NCBI GenBank assembly: GCA_964432925.1
Contig: CAYSPM010000128.1
Location: forward strand, 1-8,342
Direction: 5' to 3'
Length of the DNA stretch: 8,342 nucleotides
Source of the DNA: CAYNTC01 sp964432925
GTDB taxonomy: Bacteria > Planctomycetota > Phycisphaerae > Sedimentisphaerales > Anaerobacaceae
Shown here: positions 1-6,601 of the stretch, one piece after another
Layout of the letters: each line of letters starts with the position of its first letter
Position numbering within the stretch: the first letter of the stretch is position 1
Translations under genes and position numbers: made by a program
The notes under the pieces: model-generated
The model's database searches: none
Told to the model about the DNA's origin: nothing
What the model saw: only the letters and a program-made list of their open reading frames with translations

Positions 1-977
1 CCGATAAGCTCCGGCTTAAAGCTGGTCAGGCTGTTTTCCTGAAAATTGTAGGTGGCGTTCAATTCCAGGGTTGCTCGTTCGTGCAAAGGAATTCGATATC
101 CAGCGTTTAAGAATAGCTTTTTATTGCTGAATGATTTATGTGGATTGGACCAAAAAGGAACAACCCCTATTGCGAAAGCATCATAATCCGACCAGAAGGT
201 GTCAAAAGTGAAGTTTCCATAATTCAGATGCGCCACTGCCGAGTAGCTTTTATATTGTTTATTATCCTCGTCGTAGACACCCAACCCATCGGTCATATTA
301 TAGGGGTATCCCTGCTGGCCGGCAACTCGAACAGCGGTGATATACCCGAGTTTACCGGACCTTCCTCCAGCCGTAACATCCGATTCATAGTACCCGTAAC
401 TGCCTACCATTGATGAGACCGAGATTTCGTTCTTCTTTGGAATGCGGGGCTTTAGATTGACTACACCTGTGAAGGCATTGGACCCGTAGAGAACTGAGCC
501 GGGGCCGCGAATCAGCTCTACACTCTCTAAAGTTGACAATGGAAACGCCAAATACATATTAACATTGAGCCCCTGGGTGCTTTCCCTGATGGGCCGACCA
601 TTAAAAAGTATCAGAGTATGCGAATCCGTAACCATCGCCATATCACCTCGAAAGCCGGCCACATTGTCAGTGTAAGGATAAACATCTCGCGTGTAGACAC
701 TGGGTTGGCGCTGCAGTAGTTGATGGAGGTTCCTGTCTCCGTAAACCTCGGATTCCTCCCGGGGAACAACTACGACAACACCCGGTGCCTCGATTAGCGA
801 CTCGGCCTTCTTCGAGGCCACGGATACTTCGATGTCCAGGAAGAGGAGGTCCTCGATGTCCATTTCAAATAAGTCTTCCGCAGGATCAGTTTTCTGGGCC
901 AAAAGCGGCGATTGGATTGCCACGATGAGACCCCAGATAACCACCTGGATGGCAAGGTAAACATGTGTCCGCTTCAT
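1..977 (-). CDS. TonB-dependent outer-membrane receptor, N-terminal part (runs off window)
   Basis: The frame is open from ATG at 977-975 to the window edge, giving 325 codons without a stop; the C-terminal barrel lies outside. Residues 1-27 look like a signal peptide, with likely cleavage after LLA. An acidic stretch follows (about 31-49), then a TonB-box-like segment (DIEVSVAS, 48-55). The plug domain spans about 60-178 and shows GFRGD (108-112), LILFNGRPI (122-130) and the family hallmark IRGPGSVLYGSNAFTGVV (156-173). The first barrel strands follow. Such receptors use TonB/ExbBD energy to move scarce ligands (siderophores, vitamins, oligosaccharides) across the outer membrane. The start has only a weak AGG ribosome site seven bases upstream. 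The N-terminus lacks the long carboxypeptidase-like extension of SusC, and no SusD gene is visible, so a classical Sus pair is not supported. The ligand is unknown. The family call is firm. Confidence 0.95.
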   Translation of the reverse strand, partial: MKRTHVYLAIQVVIWGLIVAIQSPLLAQKTDPAEDLFEMDIEDLLFLDIEVSVASKKAESLIEAPGVVVVVPREESEVYGDRNLHQLLQRQPSVYTRDVYPYTDNVAGFRGDMAMVTDSHTLILFNGRPIRESTQGLNVNMYLAFPLSTLESVELIRGPGSVLYGSNAFTGVVNLKPRIPKKNEISVSSMVGSYGYYESDVTAGGRSGKLGYITAVRVAGQQGYPYNMTDGLGVYDEDNKQYKSYSAVAHLNYGNFTFDTFWSDYDAFAIGVVPFWSNPHKSFSNKKLFLNAGYRIPLHERATLELNATYNFQENSLTSFKPELI

Positions 978-1010
978 TATGGAACCTATAAGAAGAACTC
1001 TATTTTTGTA

Positions 1011-1038
1011 TTTATACACCCATTTCTAATACTGAAAA
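1011..1038 (-). promoter_or_regulatory. candidate sigma70-type promoter of the TonB receptor gene
   Basis: On the minus strand a TTTTCA (1038-1033) is followed after 16 bases by TATAAA (1016-1011), about 33 bases before the start codon. The -10 matches consensus at five of six positions and the -35 at four of six. The surrounding region is AT-rich, so chance matches are likely. It was found by eye only, and the consensus of this lineage is unknown. Confidence 0.3.
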
Positions 1039-1326
1039 CGGCGTTTTGCTTCATAAGAATTCATGTTTTTTAAGAGGTTGCAATTAGCAAAGTCCCCCAA
1101 CAGTAAAAGATTTTAAAAAATCCGTCACAACTCGTTAAAATACGAAGGATTTACGCAGTTTAGAGTATCGGATTGAGAACGTCCTAAACTTTAGACAAAG
1201 TAATATCCTATTCTGTGAATTCCGCGATCAAATATGGTTCCTTTGGCCCTTTCGGCTTGTCTTTAGCAGTTTTTGGTTGACAAGTCACGCACGCCCGAGG
1301 ATACCTATCTCACCGTCATTGACGAT

Positions 1327-1369
1327 AGCTTGTTGCGACTAAGGCGGGCTTATCGAGATACAAGCTTTT
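1327..1369. repeat. imperfect dyad with short T-run
   Basis: AGCTTGT (1327-1333) pairs with ACAAGCT (1360-1366). Inside, TAAG (1340-1343) pairs with CTTA (1349-1352) around a GCGGG loop. Internal loops separate the two stems, and four Ts (1366-1369) close the structure on the plus strand. It is too interrupted for a standard intrinsic terminator and no gene upstream would need one, so its role is unclear and it may be chance. Confidence 0.2.
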
Positions 1370-1593
1370 AGAGCAGCCGGTTGGGAACCCCCTGTGAGCA
1401 GTCCTACCGCTCGAATACCTCCATGCAATACTATAATCGTAAATATATGAAGATGCGCCGGACCACACCCCACATGCAAGGTATTCACATAAGATTAGGT
1501 TAGCTTTCGTAAACTTGGACTAACACTATCAGAATGAGCCCTATGCTCGGCCCGCCTAGTCATCTGCCAGTTGCATACAAAAACTAAGAATAC

Positions 1594-1623
1594 TTGCCGA
1601 AAGGGTCGGTCTTGCTGTATATT
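1594..1623 (+). promoter_or_regulatory. candidate sigma70-type promoter of the DUF481 gene
   Basis: TTGCCG (1594-1599) and TATATT (1618-1623) are separated by 18 bases, matching consensus at four and five of six positions. Transcription would start near 1630 and leave a leader of about 78 bases before the start at 1708. A closer TATAAT at 1686-1691 is too near the ribosome site to act as the -10 for this gene. This is a prediction by eye. Confidence 0.35.
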
Positions 1624-1707
1624 ATCCGGAACAACTTGCAGAATTCACCCGTATACGGTGCGGAATCCATTGTTACTTGAACGTTTATAATTTGAAAGGA
1701 GTCGAAG

Positions 1708-2736
1708 ATGCGCTACAGTAAATATTTACCATTACTTTGTATTGTTCTATTTTCACCTATTCTTCACGCAGATGAGCTACTCTTGAAAAACGGGGATCGG
1801 CTGACAGGTAAAATTCAGTACCTCGTTGAGGGCAAATTGGTTTTCAAGGCAGACGTCGCAGGAGAAATCACAATAGACATATCGAGCATAGAGACATTCT
1901 CCAGCGATTTGCCGATTGAGCTGCATTTGAAAGACGGAACTATCCTAAATCAAAGAGCCATAAAGGCAGAACCAGACCGATTTGCCATTGAAGGTGGTGA
2001 CACAGTGCAGCCGCAGACGTTTGAGCTTGCCAATCTTATGTCAATAAACCCTCCTGAAAAGCCAAAGCCGAAATGGACAGGAAACATTTCAGCAGGTCTG
2101 ACATCGAAACAGGGCAATACCAGCACTGACTCAGTCAATGCTAGTATCAATCTGACCAGACGCAGTGAAAAGGATCGCACTAAACTAACTGCCGATTATG
2201 CCAAAGGACGACAGGAGGACCCAGACACCGGAGTAAAGAAGACAACCGAAGACTGGTGGCGCACCAAAGCAAAGTATGACTACTTTTTCTCCAAGAAGCT
2301 GTATGGCTATCTTGACGGCCGCTATGAAAAGGACAGCATTGCCCAACTTGATCGCAGAGTGGTGCTCGGTGGTGGTGCCGGCTACCAATGGATTGAGTCG
2401 GACGATATGAACTTCTCGACAGAAGCTGGTCTTGCTTCTGTCTACGAGAAGTTCGACAACCAAACGAGCAGCAACAGCGAGTTGTCTGTCCAGCTCGGCT
2501 ACAATTTCGACAAAAAGTTGCATAAGTCGATAATGTTCCTTCACGATCTAACTTACTATCCAAGCACGGATAACTTCTCTAATTACTATCTGACAACTAC
2601 AGCGGAACTGCGTGCATATTTTACGGAGAGGATGTTCGGGAATTTCAAAGTGATTTACGATTATGATGCAACACCAGCAATGGGCGCAGGAAGTACCGAC
2701 GTGAAATACATCCTCAGCGTGGGATTGAGCTTCTAG
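1708..2736 (+). CDS. DUF481 (YdiY-like) outer-membrane beta-barrel protein
   Basis: The 342-residue product has a signal peptide (1-21, cleavage after ILHA). A periplasmic head follows with two related beta motifs, LLLKNGDRLTGKI (24-36) and LHLKDGTILNQRAI (72-85). A PEKPKPKW linker (116-123) leads to a barrel of alternating aromatic strands ending in LSVGLSF, with the terminal phenylalanine typical of outer-membrane proteins. This is the DUF481 family, whose E. coli member YdiY is described as salt- or acid-induced; the biochemical function is unknown. The head repeats resemble short beta modules often found before this domain in environmental bacteria. A strong ribosome site AAAGGAG (1695-1701) sits six bases before ATG and fixes the start. 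The gene stands alone: 730 bp separate it from the diverging receptor and 311 bp from the importer operon. The family call is good, and no specific role can be read. Confidence 0.92.
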   Translation: MRYSKYLPLLCIVLFSPILHADELLLKNGDRLTGKIQYLVEGKLVFKADVAGEITIDISSIETFSSDLPIELHLKDGTILNQRAIKAEPDRFAIEGGDTVQPQTFELANLMSINPPEKPKPKWTGNISAGLTSKQGNTSTDSVNASINLTRRSEKDRTKLTADYAKGRQEDPDTGVKKTTEDWWRTKAKYDYFFSKKLYGYLDGRYEKDSIAQLDRRVVLGGGAGYQWIESDDMNFSTEAGLASVYEKFDNQTSSNSELSVQLGYNFDKKLHKSIMFLHDLTYYPSTDNFSNYYLTTTAELRAYFTERMFGNFKVIYDYDATPAMGAGSTDVKYILSVGLSF

Positions 2737-2767
2737 CTGAGCCAATCACGGTTTGGCTAAAGCTCAA
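2725..2767. repeat. two-part inverted repeat across the DUF481 stop codon
   Basis: TTGAGCTT (2725-2732) pairs perfectly with AAGCTCAA (2760-2767). Inside, AGCCAA (2740-2745) pairs with TTGGCT (2753-2758) around a seven-base loop. The two stems are separated by seven bases on one side and one on the other, and the stop codon (2734-2736) lies in that bulge. No T-tract follows, so it is not a typical intrinsic terminator. It may act as a transcript 3'-end or stability structure. Confidence 0.45.
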
Positions 2768-3047
2768 GCAACTACTGTCACTGTAAGTTATCCGACTTCG
2801 CTCGGGGTGCCAAGAGTATGACATGCTAACGATAGGCATCTTGGCCAGTGGAACAAACTTCCGGCCTGTCAGCCTGACCCTCTGCTTCGAATCCTGCTGT
2901 ATGCTTGCAGACTGGGTAGAAATCCTGTATCCTGTAAAGCTATTGAGGTCTACCGTATAGCTTCACAGCCCGCCCGATTGGTATTGATGGGCGCTGGATG
3001 ATATCTAATACGAGATTAGCAGGAGCTAATTATATGGAGCGAAGATT
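2737..3047. other. 311-bp leader before the sugar ABC operon, structured but no gene
   Basis: No coding frame of note lies here apart from the five-codon mini-ORF at the end. The stretch contains part of the inverted repeat from the upstream gene, a nested fold at 2834-2875, and a 5-bp stem CGCCC (2971-2975) with GGGCG (2989-2993) around a 13-base loop. A weak promoter-like pair, TTGCAG (2905-2910) and TATCCT (2928-2933), has a 17-base spacer, but only three and four positions match consensus. No known riboswitch class and no LacI-type operator palindrome was recognised. The region presumably carries the promoter and control sites of the importer. Confidence 0.5.
2834..2875 (+). promoter_or_regulatory. 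possible nested RNA hairpin in the importer leader
   Basis: Three consecutive pairings are possible: AGGC (2834-2837) with GCCT (2872-2875), GGCC (2843-2846) with GGCC (2863-2866), and GGAA (2850-2853) with TTCC (2859-2862) around a CAAAC loop. A symmetric five-by-five internal loop and a three-base bulge separate them. Each helix is only four pairs, so this may be chance. It is listed as the most ordered structure in the leader. Confidence 0.22.
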
Positions 3048-3051
3048 ATGA
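3021..3051 (+). promoter_or_regulatory. ribosome sites and five-codon mini-ORF coupled to the binding-protein start
   Basis: AGGAG (3021-3025) lies eight bases before ATG at 3034, which opens a frame reading MERRL and stopping at TGA (3049-3051). That stop overlaps the ATG of the binding-protein gene (3048-3050) as ATGA, the same arrangement as at the next gene junction. A second ribosome site, GGAG (3036-3039), inside the mini-ORF lies eight bases before the real start. The simple reading is that GGAG drives the gene. A short coupled leader peptide is the alternative. Confidence 0.4.
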
Positions 3052-4016
3052 AGAATATATTGTGGGTCGTATTATTTGCTGTACTGGTGGTTGTGTTTGT
3101 TGTGATTGGCATTATGCGAAAGGGCAACACTGCAGGTAGCAGGCGCGTCGCTGTGATTCCCAAAGAGACAGCTTCTCTTTTCTGGGAGGCCGTTCGACAA
3201 GGAGCATTGAAGGCGGGTCAAGAAGAACAGTATGAGATTCTGTGGAATGGGCCTGAAATCGAAACTGATCGAGAAAGACAAATTCAGATAGTCGAAGACT
3301 GCATCGCCCAGCAGGTTGCAGGAATTGTCCTGGCACCTAATGACAAAAAAGCACTAGTACCATCGGTCGAGAAGATATACGCTAAAAAAATCCCATGTGT
3401 CATAATTGATTCAGGCGTCGAGACAGACAAATATCTCTCGTTTATGGCAACAGACAACTATAAAGGAGGCGTCCTCGCGGGCAAGCGACTTGGCGAAATA
3501 CTTCAAGGCAAAGGCAAAGTAATAATAGTCGAATGGACACCTAATGCTGCATCGACCGATGCTCGAGTGAAAGGTTTCAGAGATACAATTTCGAATGAAT
3601 TCAGTGACATCGAAATCATAGACTCTAAATATCCCAATCCACCTACTGCTGCAAAGGCGCGAGATGTCACTGAAGATATGCTGACAAAGAACCCTGAGGT
3701 TGATGGTATTTTTGCTTGTAATGCCACTACTGCTTGTGGAGCACTACAGGCAATTCGTAGTCCAGCTTATGCAAGCAGAGATATCAAAATGGTTGGCTTT
3801 GATGCTCTGGCTATGCTGGTTGAAGGCGTAAAAAATGGAGATCTTGATTCAATTGTCATCCAGAATCCCTACAAAATGGGCTATGACGGAGTCAAAGCAA
3901 TCGTCCACAAGCTGCAGGGTAAGGATATCCCCAAACACGTAGATACAGGTGTCGAGCTTGTAACCAAAGACAATCTGAGTGAACCCGGTATAAAAAAATT
4001 GCTCGATTCGCAATGA
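3048..4016 (+). CDS. CUT2-type sugar ABC transporter substrate-binding protein (RbsB-like)
   Basis: This 322-residue periplasmic binding protein belongs to the LacI/RbsB fold group. Residues 3-22 form a hydrophobic segment followed by RK. No lipobox cysteine and no clear signal-peptidase site are seen, so it may stay anchored in the inner membrane. By eye alignment with E. coli RbsB, the ligand-pocket residues N225 (ACNATTACGA), D252 (VGFDA) and Q272 (VIQNPYKMGY) are kept, as is R173 in the hinge-side helix. ATDNYKGG (134-141) matches the family SDN-x-x-GG motif. The ribose-contacting N64 and the D89-R90 pair appear as A96 and D121-S122, so ribose is unlikely to be the ligand. It delivers a sugar, probably a monosaccharide or small derivative, to the ATPase and permease encoded next. 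Its stop overlaps the ATPase start by four bases. The family call is firm; the substrate is open. Confidence 0.93.
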   Translation: MKNILWVVLFAVLVVVFVVIGIMRKGNTAGSRRVAVIPKETASLFWEAVRQGALKAGQEEQYEILWNGPEIETDRERQIQIVEDCIAQQVAGIVLAPNDKKALVPSVEKIYAKKIPCVIIDSGVETDKYLSFMATDNYKGGVLAGKRLGEILQGKGKVIIVEWTPNAASTDARVKGFRDTISNEFSDIEIIDSKYPNPPTAAKARDVTEDMLTKNPEVDGIFACNATTACGALQAIRSPAYASRDIKMVGFDALAMLVEGVKNGDLDSIVIQNPYKMGYDGVKAIVHKLQGKDIPKHVDTGVELVTKDNLSEPGIKKLLDSQ

Positions 4017-5542
4017 CAACACTTTCGCAAGAACGCGCTACTGCTACAAAGGAAATTGCTTTGCAAATGAAGGGGATATCCAAGCACTTTGGTCCCGTTC
4101 AGGCGCTAGATAAAGTTGGTCTTACCGTTCGGGCCGGTACCGTACATGCTCTTGTGGGGGAGAACGGCGCAGGTAAATCGACCCTTATGAAAATCCTCGC
4201 TGGTGTCTATCAGCCGGATGAAGGCACTATAGAAATTCACGGCAAAAGATGCGTCTTTACAAACCCCGCACAGGCATTGGTATCGGGAGTCTCGATGATA
4301 TACCAGGAGCTGGACCTTGCAGAACATCTGACCGTCGCTGAGAACATCTTCTTAGGTGCAGAGCCTATGGGTCCTGTGCGCTTTATGGTCGATAGAAAAA
4401 ACATAGTTACAAGAGCGAAAGAATTAGCTGAGTGTTTTAACTTTGACATAGAACCGACCGCCAAGGTTGAGGATTTATCGACCGGTGATTGTCAAATTGT
4501 CGAGATTCTAAAAGCGCTCAGGCGTAAAGCCACTATCATCGTCATGGACGAGCCGACTTCAGCGTTATCTGAGCGCGAGGTTCAAAGATTATTTGAAGTG
4601 GTCCGGCAACTTCGCGCCCGGGGATTATCTGTCGTATATATCTCGCATCGGCTGGAGGAAATCGTTGGTCTGGCAGACGAGGTTACTATCCTACGTGACG
4701 GCAAGCTCGTTCACTCTGGGCCGATGACAGCACTTGATATTCCAAAGATCGTTCACCATATGGTTGGCCGTGAGTTGACCGATTACTTCCCGAGCGGAAC
4801 CGCCGAGATTGGCGATGTGCTTGTGAGGGTCTCGAATCTGAACTCCGAAGCTGGAGCCTTCGACATTAGTTTTGAAATACGCCGAGGTGAGATTGCGGGG
4901 ATGGCTGGGCTTGTTGGTGCAGGAAGAACAGAGGTCGCCAAGACTATATTCGGCGTCAATCCAAAAACTTCCGGACAGATTGTCGTAGCTGAGGATGAAC
5001 TGAACATCCGTTCGCCCGCAGATGCCATATCGAACGGTGTTGCACTACTTACCGAAGACCGCAAGCGAACAGGCTTATGTCTGCAGCTACCTTGCAGTTG
5101 GAATATCACACTGCCGAACCTAGTGGAAATTGGGATGAGGCACGTGATTAGGCCTTCAAAGGAAAAACTGATTGCAGAAGGTGTTGCTTCACAGATCGCA
5201 ATCAGATGGGCCTCACCCCAGGCACCAGCCGACTCACTTTCGGGTGGAAACCAACAGAAGCTGCTCATCGCCAGGTGGTTACTGGCAAATTCTAAGTTCA
5301 TGATTTTTGATGAGCCAACACGCGGTATAGATGTCGGAGCTAAAACAGAGGTTTACACTCTACTAAATAAGCTTGCCGAGCAGGGAAAAGCGATACTGTT
5401 CATATCAAGTGAACTGCCGGAGCTGTTCGGCATCGCCGACAAGATACTTGTTATGCGCCGGGGAAAACTTGTCGGCAATCTTGTGACCAGCCAGACCAGT
5501 CCCGAAGAGGTGATGCACTTAGCTGCTGTTGGGAAGAACTAA
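4013..5542 (+). CDS. CUT2 sugar ABC transporter double ATPase (RbsA/MglA/XylG-like)
   Basis: This cytoplasmic protein of 509 residues has two nucleotide-binding domains in tandem, close to the usual 500 of the family. Domain 1 has Walker A GENGAGKST (49-57), Q-loop Q98, signature LSTGDCQ (155-161), Walker B IIVMDEPTSAL (175-185) and switch histidine H212. Domain 2 has a degenerate Walker A, LVGAGRTEV (300-308) with no lysine, an intact signature LSGGNQQK (409-416), Walker B FMIFDEPTRGID (429-440) and ISSELPE (464-470) in place of the switch histidine. This asymmetry is normal for RbsA-type proteins, with ATP hydrolysis expected mainly at the intact site. In domain 1 the usual signature glycine-glycine is replaced by T157-G158, a small deviation also seen in relatives. 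It starts inside the stop of the preceding gene (ATGA) without a clear ribosome site, implying translational coupling. It powers uptake through the permease encoded immediately downstream. Confidence 0.97.
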   Translation: MTTLSQERATATKEIALQMKGISKHFGPVQALDKVGLTVRAGTVHALVGENGAGKSTLMKILAGVYQPDEGTIEIHGKRCVFTNPAQALVSGVSMIYQELDLAEHLTVAENIFLGAEPMGPVRFMVDRKNIVTRAKELAECFNFDIEPTAKVEDLSTGDCQIVEILKALRRKATIIVMDEPTSALSEREVQRLFEVVRQLRARGLSVVYISHRLEEIVGLADEVTILRDGKLVHSGPMTALDIPKIVHHMVGRELTDYFPSGTAEIGDVLVRVSNLNSEAGAFDISFEIRRGEIAGMAGLVGAGRTEVAKTIFGVNPKTSGQIVVAEDELNIRSPADAISNGVALLTEDRKRTGLCLQLPCSWNITLPNLVEIGMRHVIRPSKEKLIAEGVASQIAIRWASPQAPADSLSGGNQQKLLIARWLLANSKFMIFDEPTRGIDVGAKTEVYTLLNKLAEQGKAILFISSELPELFGIADKILVMRRGKLVGNLVTSQTSPEEVMHLAAVGKN

Positions 5543-6502
5543 ATGAACAAGATGGTGCGCCAACTACTACCTTTTGGAACTCTCACACTGATAATCTGTA
5601 TTCTCTCAGCACTTAAGCCGGACTCCTTTCTCACAGCCGAAAATATCCTCAATGTACTCAGTCGCTCCAGCGTCAACGGCATTATTGCTATGGGTATGAC
5701 GGCGGTGATAATCTCTGCTGGCATTGACCTTTCTGTTGGTTCAATGATGGCTTTGTGTGGCATGGTCGCTGGGTATGTAATGCTGAAGTTGGGTGGCGCC
5801 CACCCACAAGTTGGATCAATGGTTGCTGGTACCATCGCTGGGATTGCTACAGGCATTGCTTGTGGCCTACTGAATGGGACGCTAATCACCAAGTTGAAGC
5901 TTCCGCCATTCATCGTCACACTTGGCACAATGAGCGCTTTTCGTGGAATATCCTACGTAATGAACAATGGAAAGATGTACGATGCCCCCACCTATACCTA
6001 TCTTGGTATGGGCGATGTGCTGGGTATTCCTGTCTGCGTGTTGATTTTTGCCGTTATAGTCGCTGCCGCAGGTTTCATCTTGCGGTACACTCGCCTCGGG
6101 CGCTATACCTATGCGATAGGCTCGAACCGCGAAGCAGCCTTCCACGCTGGCGTGAATGTGGATATTAACCTAACGGCTATTTATACGTTGACCGGTCTTG
6201 TTGTAGGAATTGCTGCGATGATAGCTACTTCTCGGACGGTCTCGGCGCAGCCAACCGCTGGAATAAGTCTGGAGCTGGATATAATCGCGTCCGTCGTAAT
6301 CGGCGGGGCGAGTCTGGCCGGCGGAAGAGGTACGGTCAGCGGAACAATAATAGGAACACTACTAATAAGTTTTCTTCGCAATGGCTGTACACTTTTGGGC
6401 ATATCCACAAACGTCCAGCTTGTGGTAATAGGCGCGATTATAATCGGCGCCGTAGCTTTGGATCAGATGGCCCGCTCCAGAGCCGAAGCAGGCCGGAGCT
6501 GA
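5543..6502 (+). CDS. CUT2 sugar ABC transporter permease (RbsC-like)
   Basis: This inner-membrane permease of the BPD_transp_2 family has 319 residues, matching RbsC (about 321). Hydrophobic segments run throughout. Family landmarks are GIDLSVGSMMAL (60-71), PPFIVTLGTMSAFRG (121-135), IGSNREAAFHAGV (192-204, the cytoplasmic loop that docks on the ATPase) and IIASVVIGGASLAGGRGT (247-264). Like its relatives it should work as a dimer with the double ATPase and take sugar from the binding protein. The ATG follows the ATPase stop directly with no spacer base. Only a weak purine-rich GGGAAG (5530-5535) lies upstream, so coupling with the ATPase gene is likely. No sugar kinase, isomerase or regulator gene follows in the operon, so the substrate must be phosphorylated or metabolised by enzymes encoded elsewhere. 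Confidence 0.96.
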   Translation: MNKMVRQLLPFGTLTLIICILSALKPDSFLTAENILNVLSRSSVNGIIAMGMTAVIISAGIDLSVGSMMALCGMVAGYVMLKLGGAHPQVGSMVAGTIAGIATGIACGLLNGTLITKLKLPPFIVTLGTMSAFRGISYVMNNGKMYDAPTYTYLGMGDVLGIPVCVLIFAVIVAAAGFILRYTRLGRYTYAIGSNREAAFHAGVNVDINLTAIYTLTGLVVGIAAMIATSRTVSAQPTAGISLELDIIASVVIGGASLAGGRGTVSGTIIGTLLISFLRNGCTLLGISTNVQLVVIGAIIIGAVALDQMARSRAEAGRS

Positions 6503-6547
6503 CCGAGCGAAATAACCTTTGAAATACAAAACTGCTGCCCGGCAAAT

Positions 6548-6593
6548 TTAGAGACACAAAGTTCTTTATCCCTTTGCCCCTTTGTGCCTCTGA
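6548..6593. repeat. long imperfect inverted repeat between convergent genes (possible terminator)
   Basis: AGAGACACAAAG (6550-6561) pairs with CTTTGTGCCTCT (6580-6591) with one A-C mismatch. Two more pairs outside, one of them G-T, extend the stem to about 14. The 18-base loop is pyrimidine-rich. It sits 48 bases after the permease stop and 11 bases after the GH130 stop on the other strand. No strong T-tract follows on the plus strand; the minus strand continues TAAATTT. It probably marks the 3' end of both operons, perhaps ending the minus-strand one better. The repeated CCCTTTG-like units also suggest a dispersed genomic repeat. Confidence 0.45.
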
Positions 6594-6601
6594 CCCTTTA
6601 T

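Larger units (their letters stand above)
978..1707. other. 730-bp divergent intergenic region, no confident gene
   Basis: This gap separates the diverging receptor and DUF481 genes and is long for the region. I read it in all frames and found no open frame with a good start, ribosome site and recognisable product. It holds candidate promoters at each end, an AT palindrome at 1109-1122, a 7-bp dyad AGTTTAG/CTAAACT (1157-1163 and 1184-1190) and a second dyad at 1327-1366. One plus-strand frame (about 1267-1502) has a single internal TAG at 1367-1369. Its first part reads like ordinary protein, for example TPEDTYLTVIDDSLLRLRR, but I cannot assign it. It could be a decayed gene end, a non-coding RNA or plain spacer. 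Confidence 0.5.

Noticed and set aside
138..413. Open frame of 91 codons on the plus strand
   Set aside because: It is antisense to the receptor gene, whose minus-strand translation gives clear TonB-receptor sequence; the plus-strand product has no recognisable features.
1376..1412. Cobalamin-riboswitch-like GGGAA and CTGT pieces
   Set aside because: Order and spacing do not match the conserved boxes and the B12-box core is absent; the orientation also does not fit the receptor gene.
1499..1524. GTTAG/CTAAC pair resembling an integron attC core
   Set aside because: Orientation and inner boxes do not fit attC sites and no integrase or cassette genes are present.
1686..1691. Perfect TATAAT before the DUF481 gene
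   Set aside because: It lies only 3 bases before the ribosome site, so a transcript from it would lack a usable leader; no -35 is at the right distance.
2881..2900. tRNA T-loop-like TTCGAATC at 2886-2893
   Set aside because: The flanking bases do not pair as a T-arm, and no acceptor stem, D-arm or anticodon arm can be built around it.
4910..4940. Missing Walker A lysine in the second ATPase domain as a sign of damage
   Set aside because: RbsA/MglA/XylG proteins normally have a degenerate second Walker A, and the rest of the domain is intact.
4783..5301. Open frame of 172 codons on the minus strand
   Set aside because: It is antisense to the second ATPase domain, and its serine/proline-rich product looks like a shadow of that gene.
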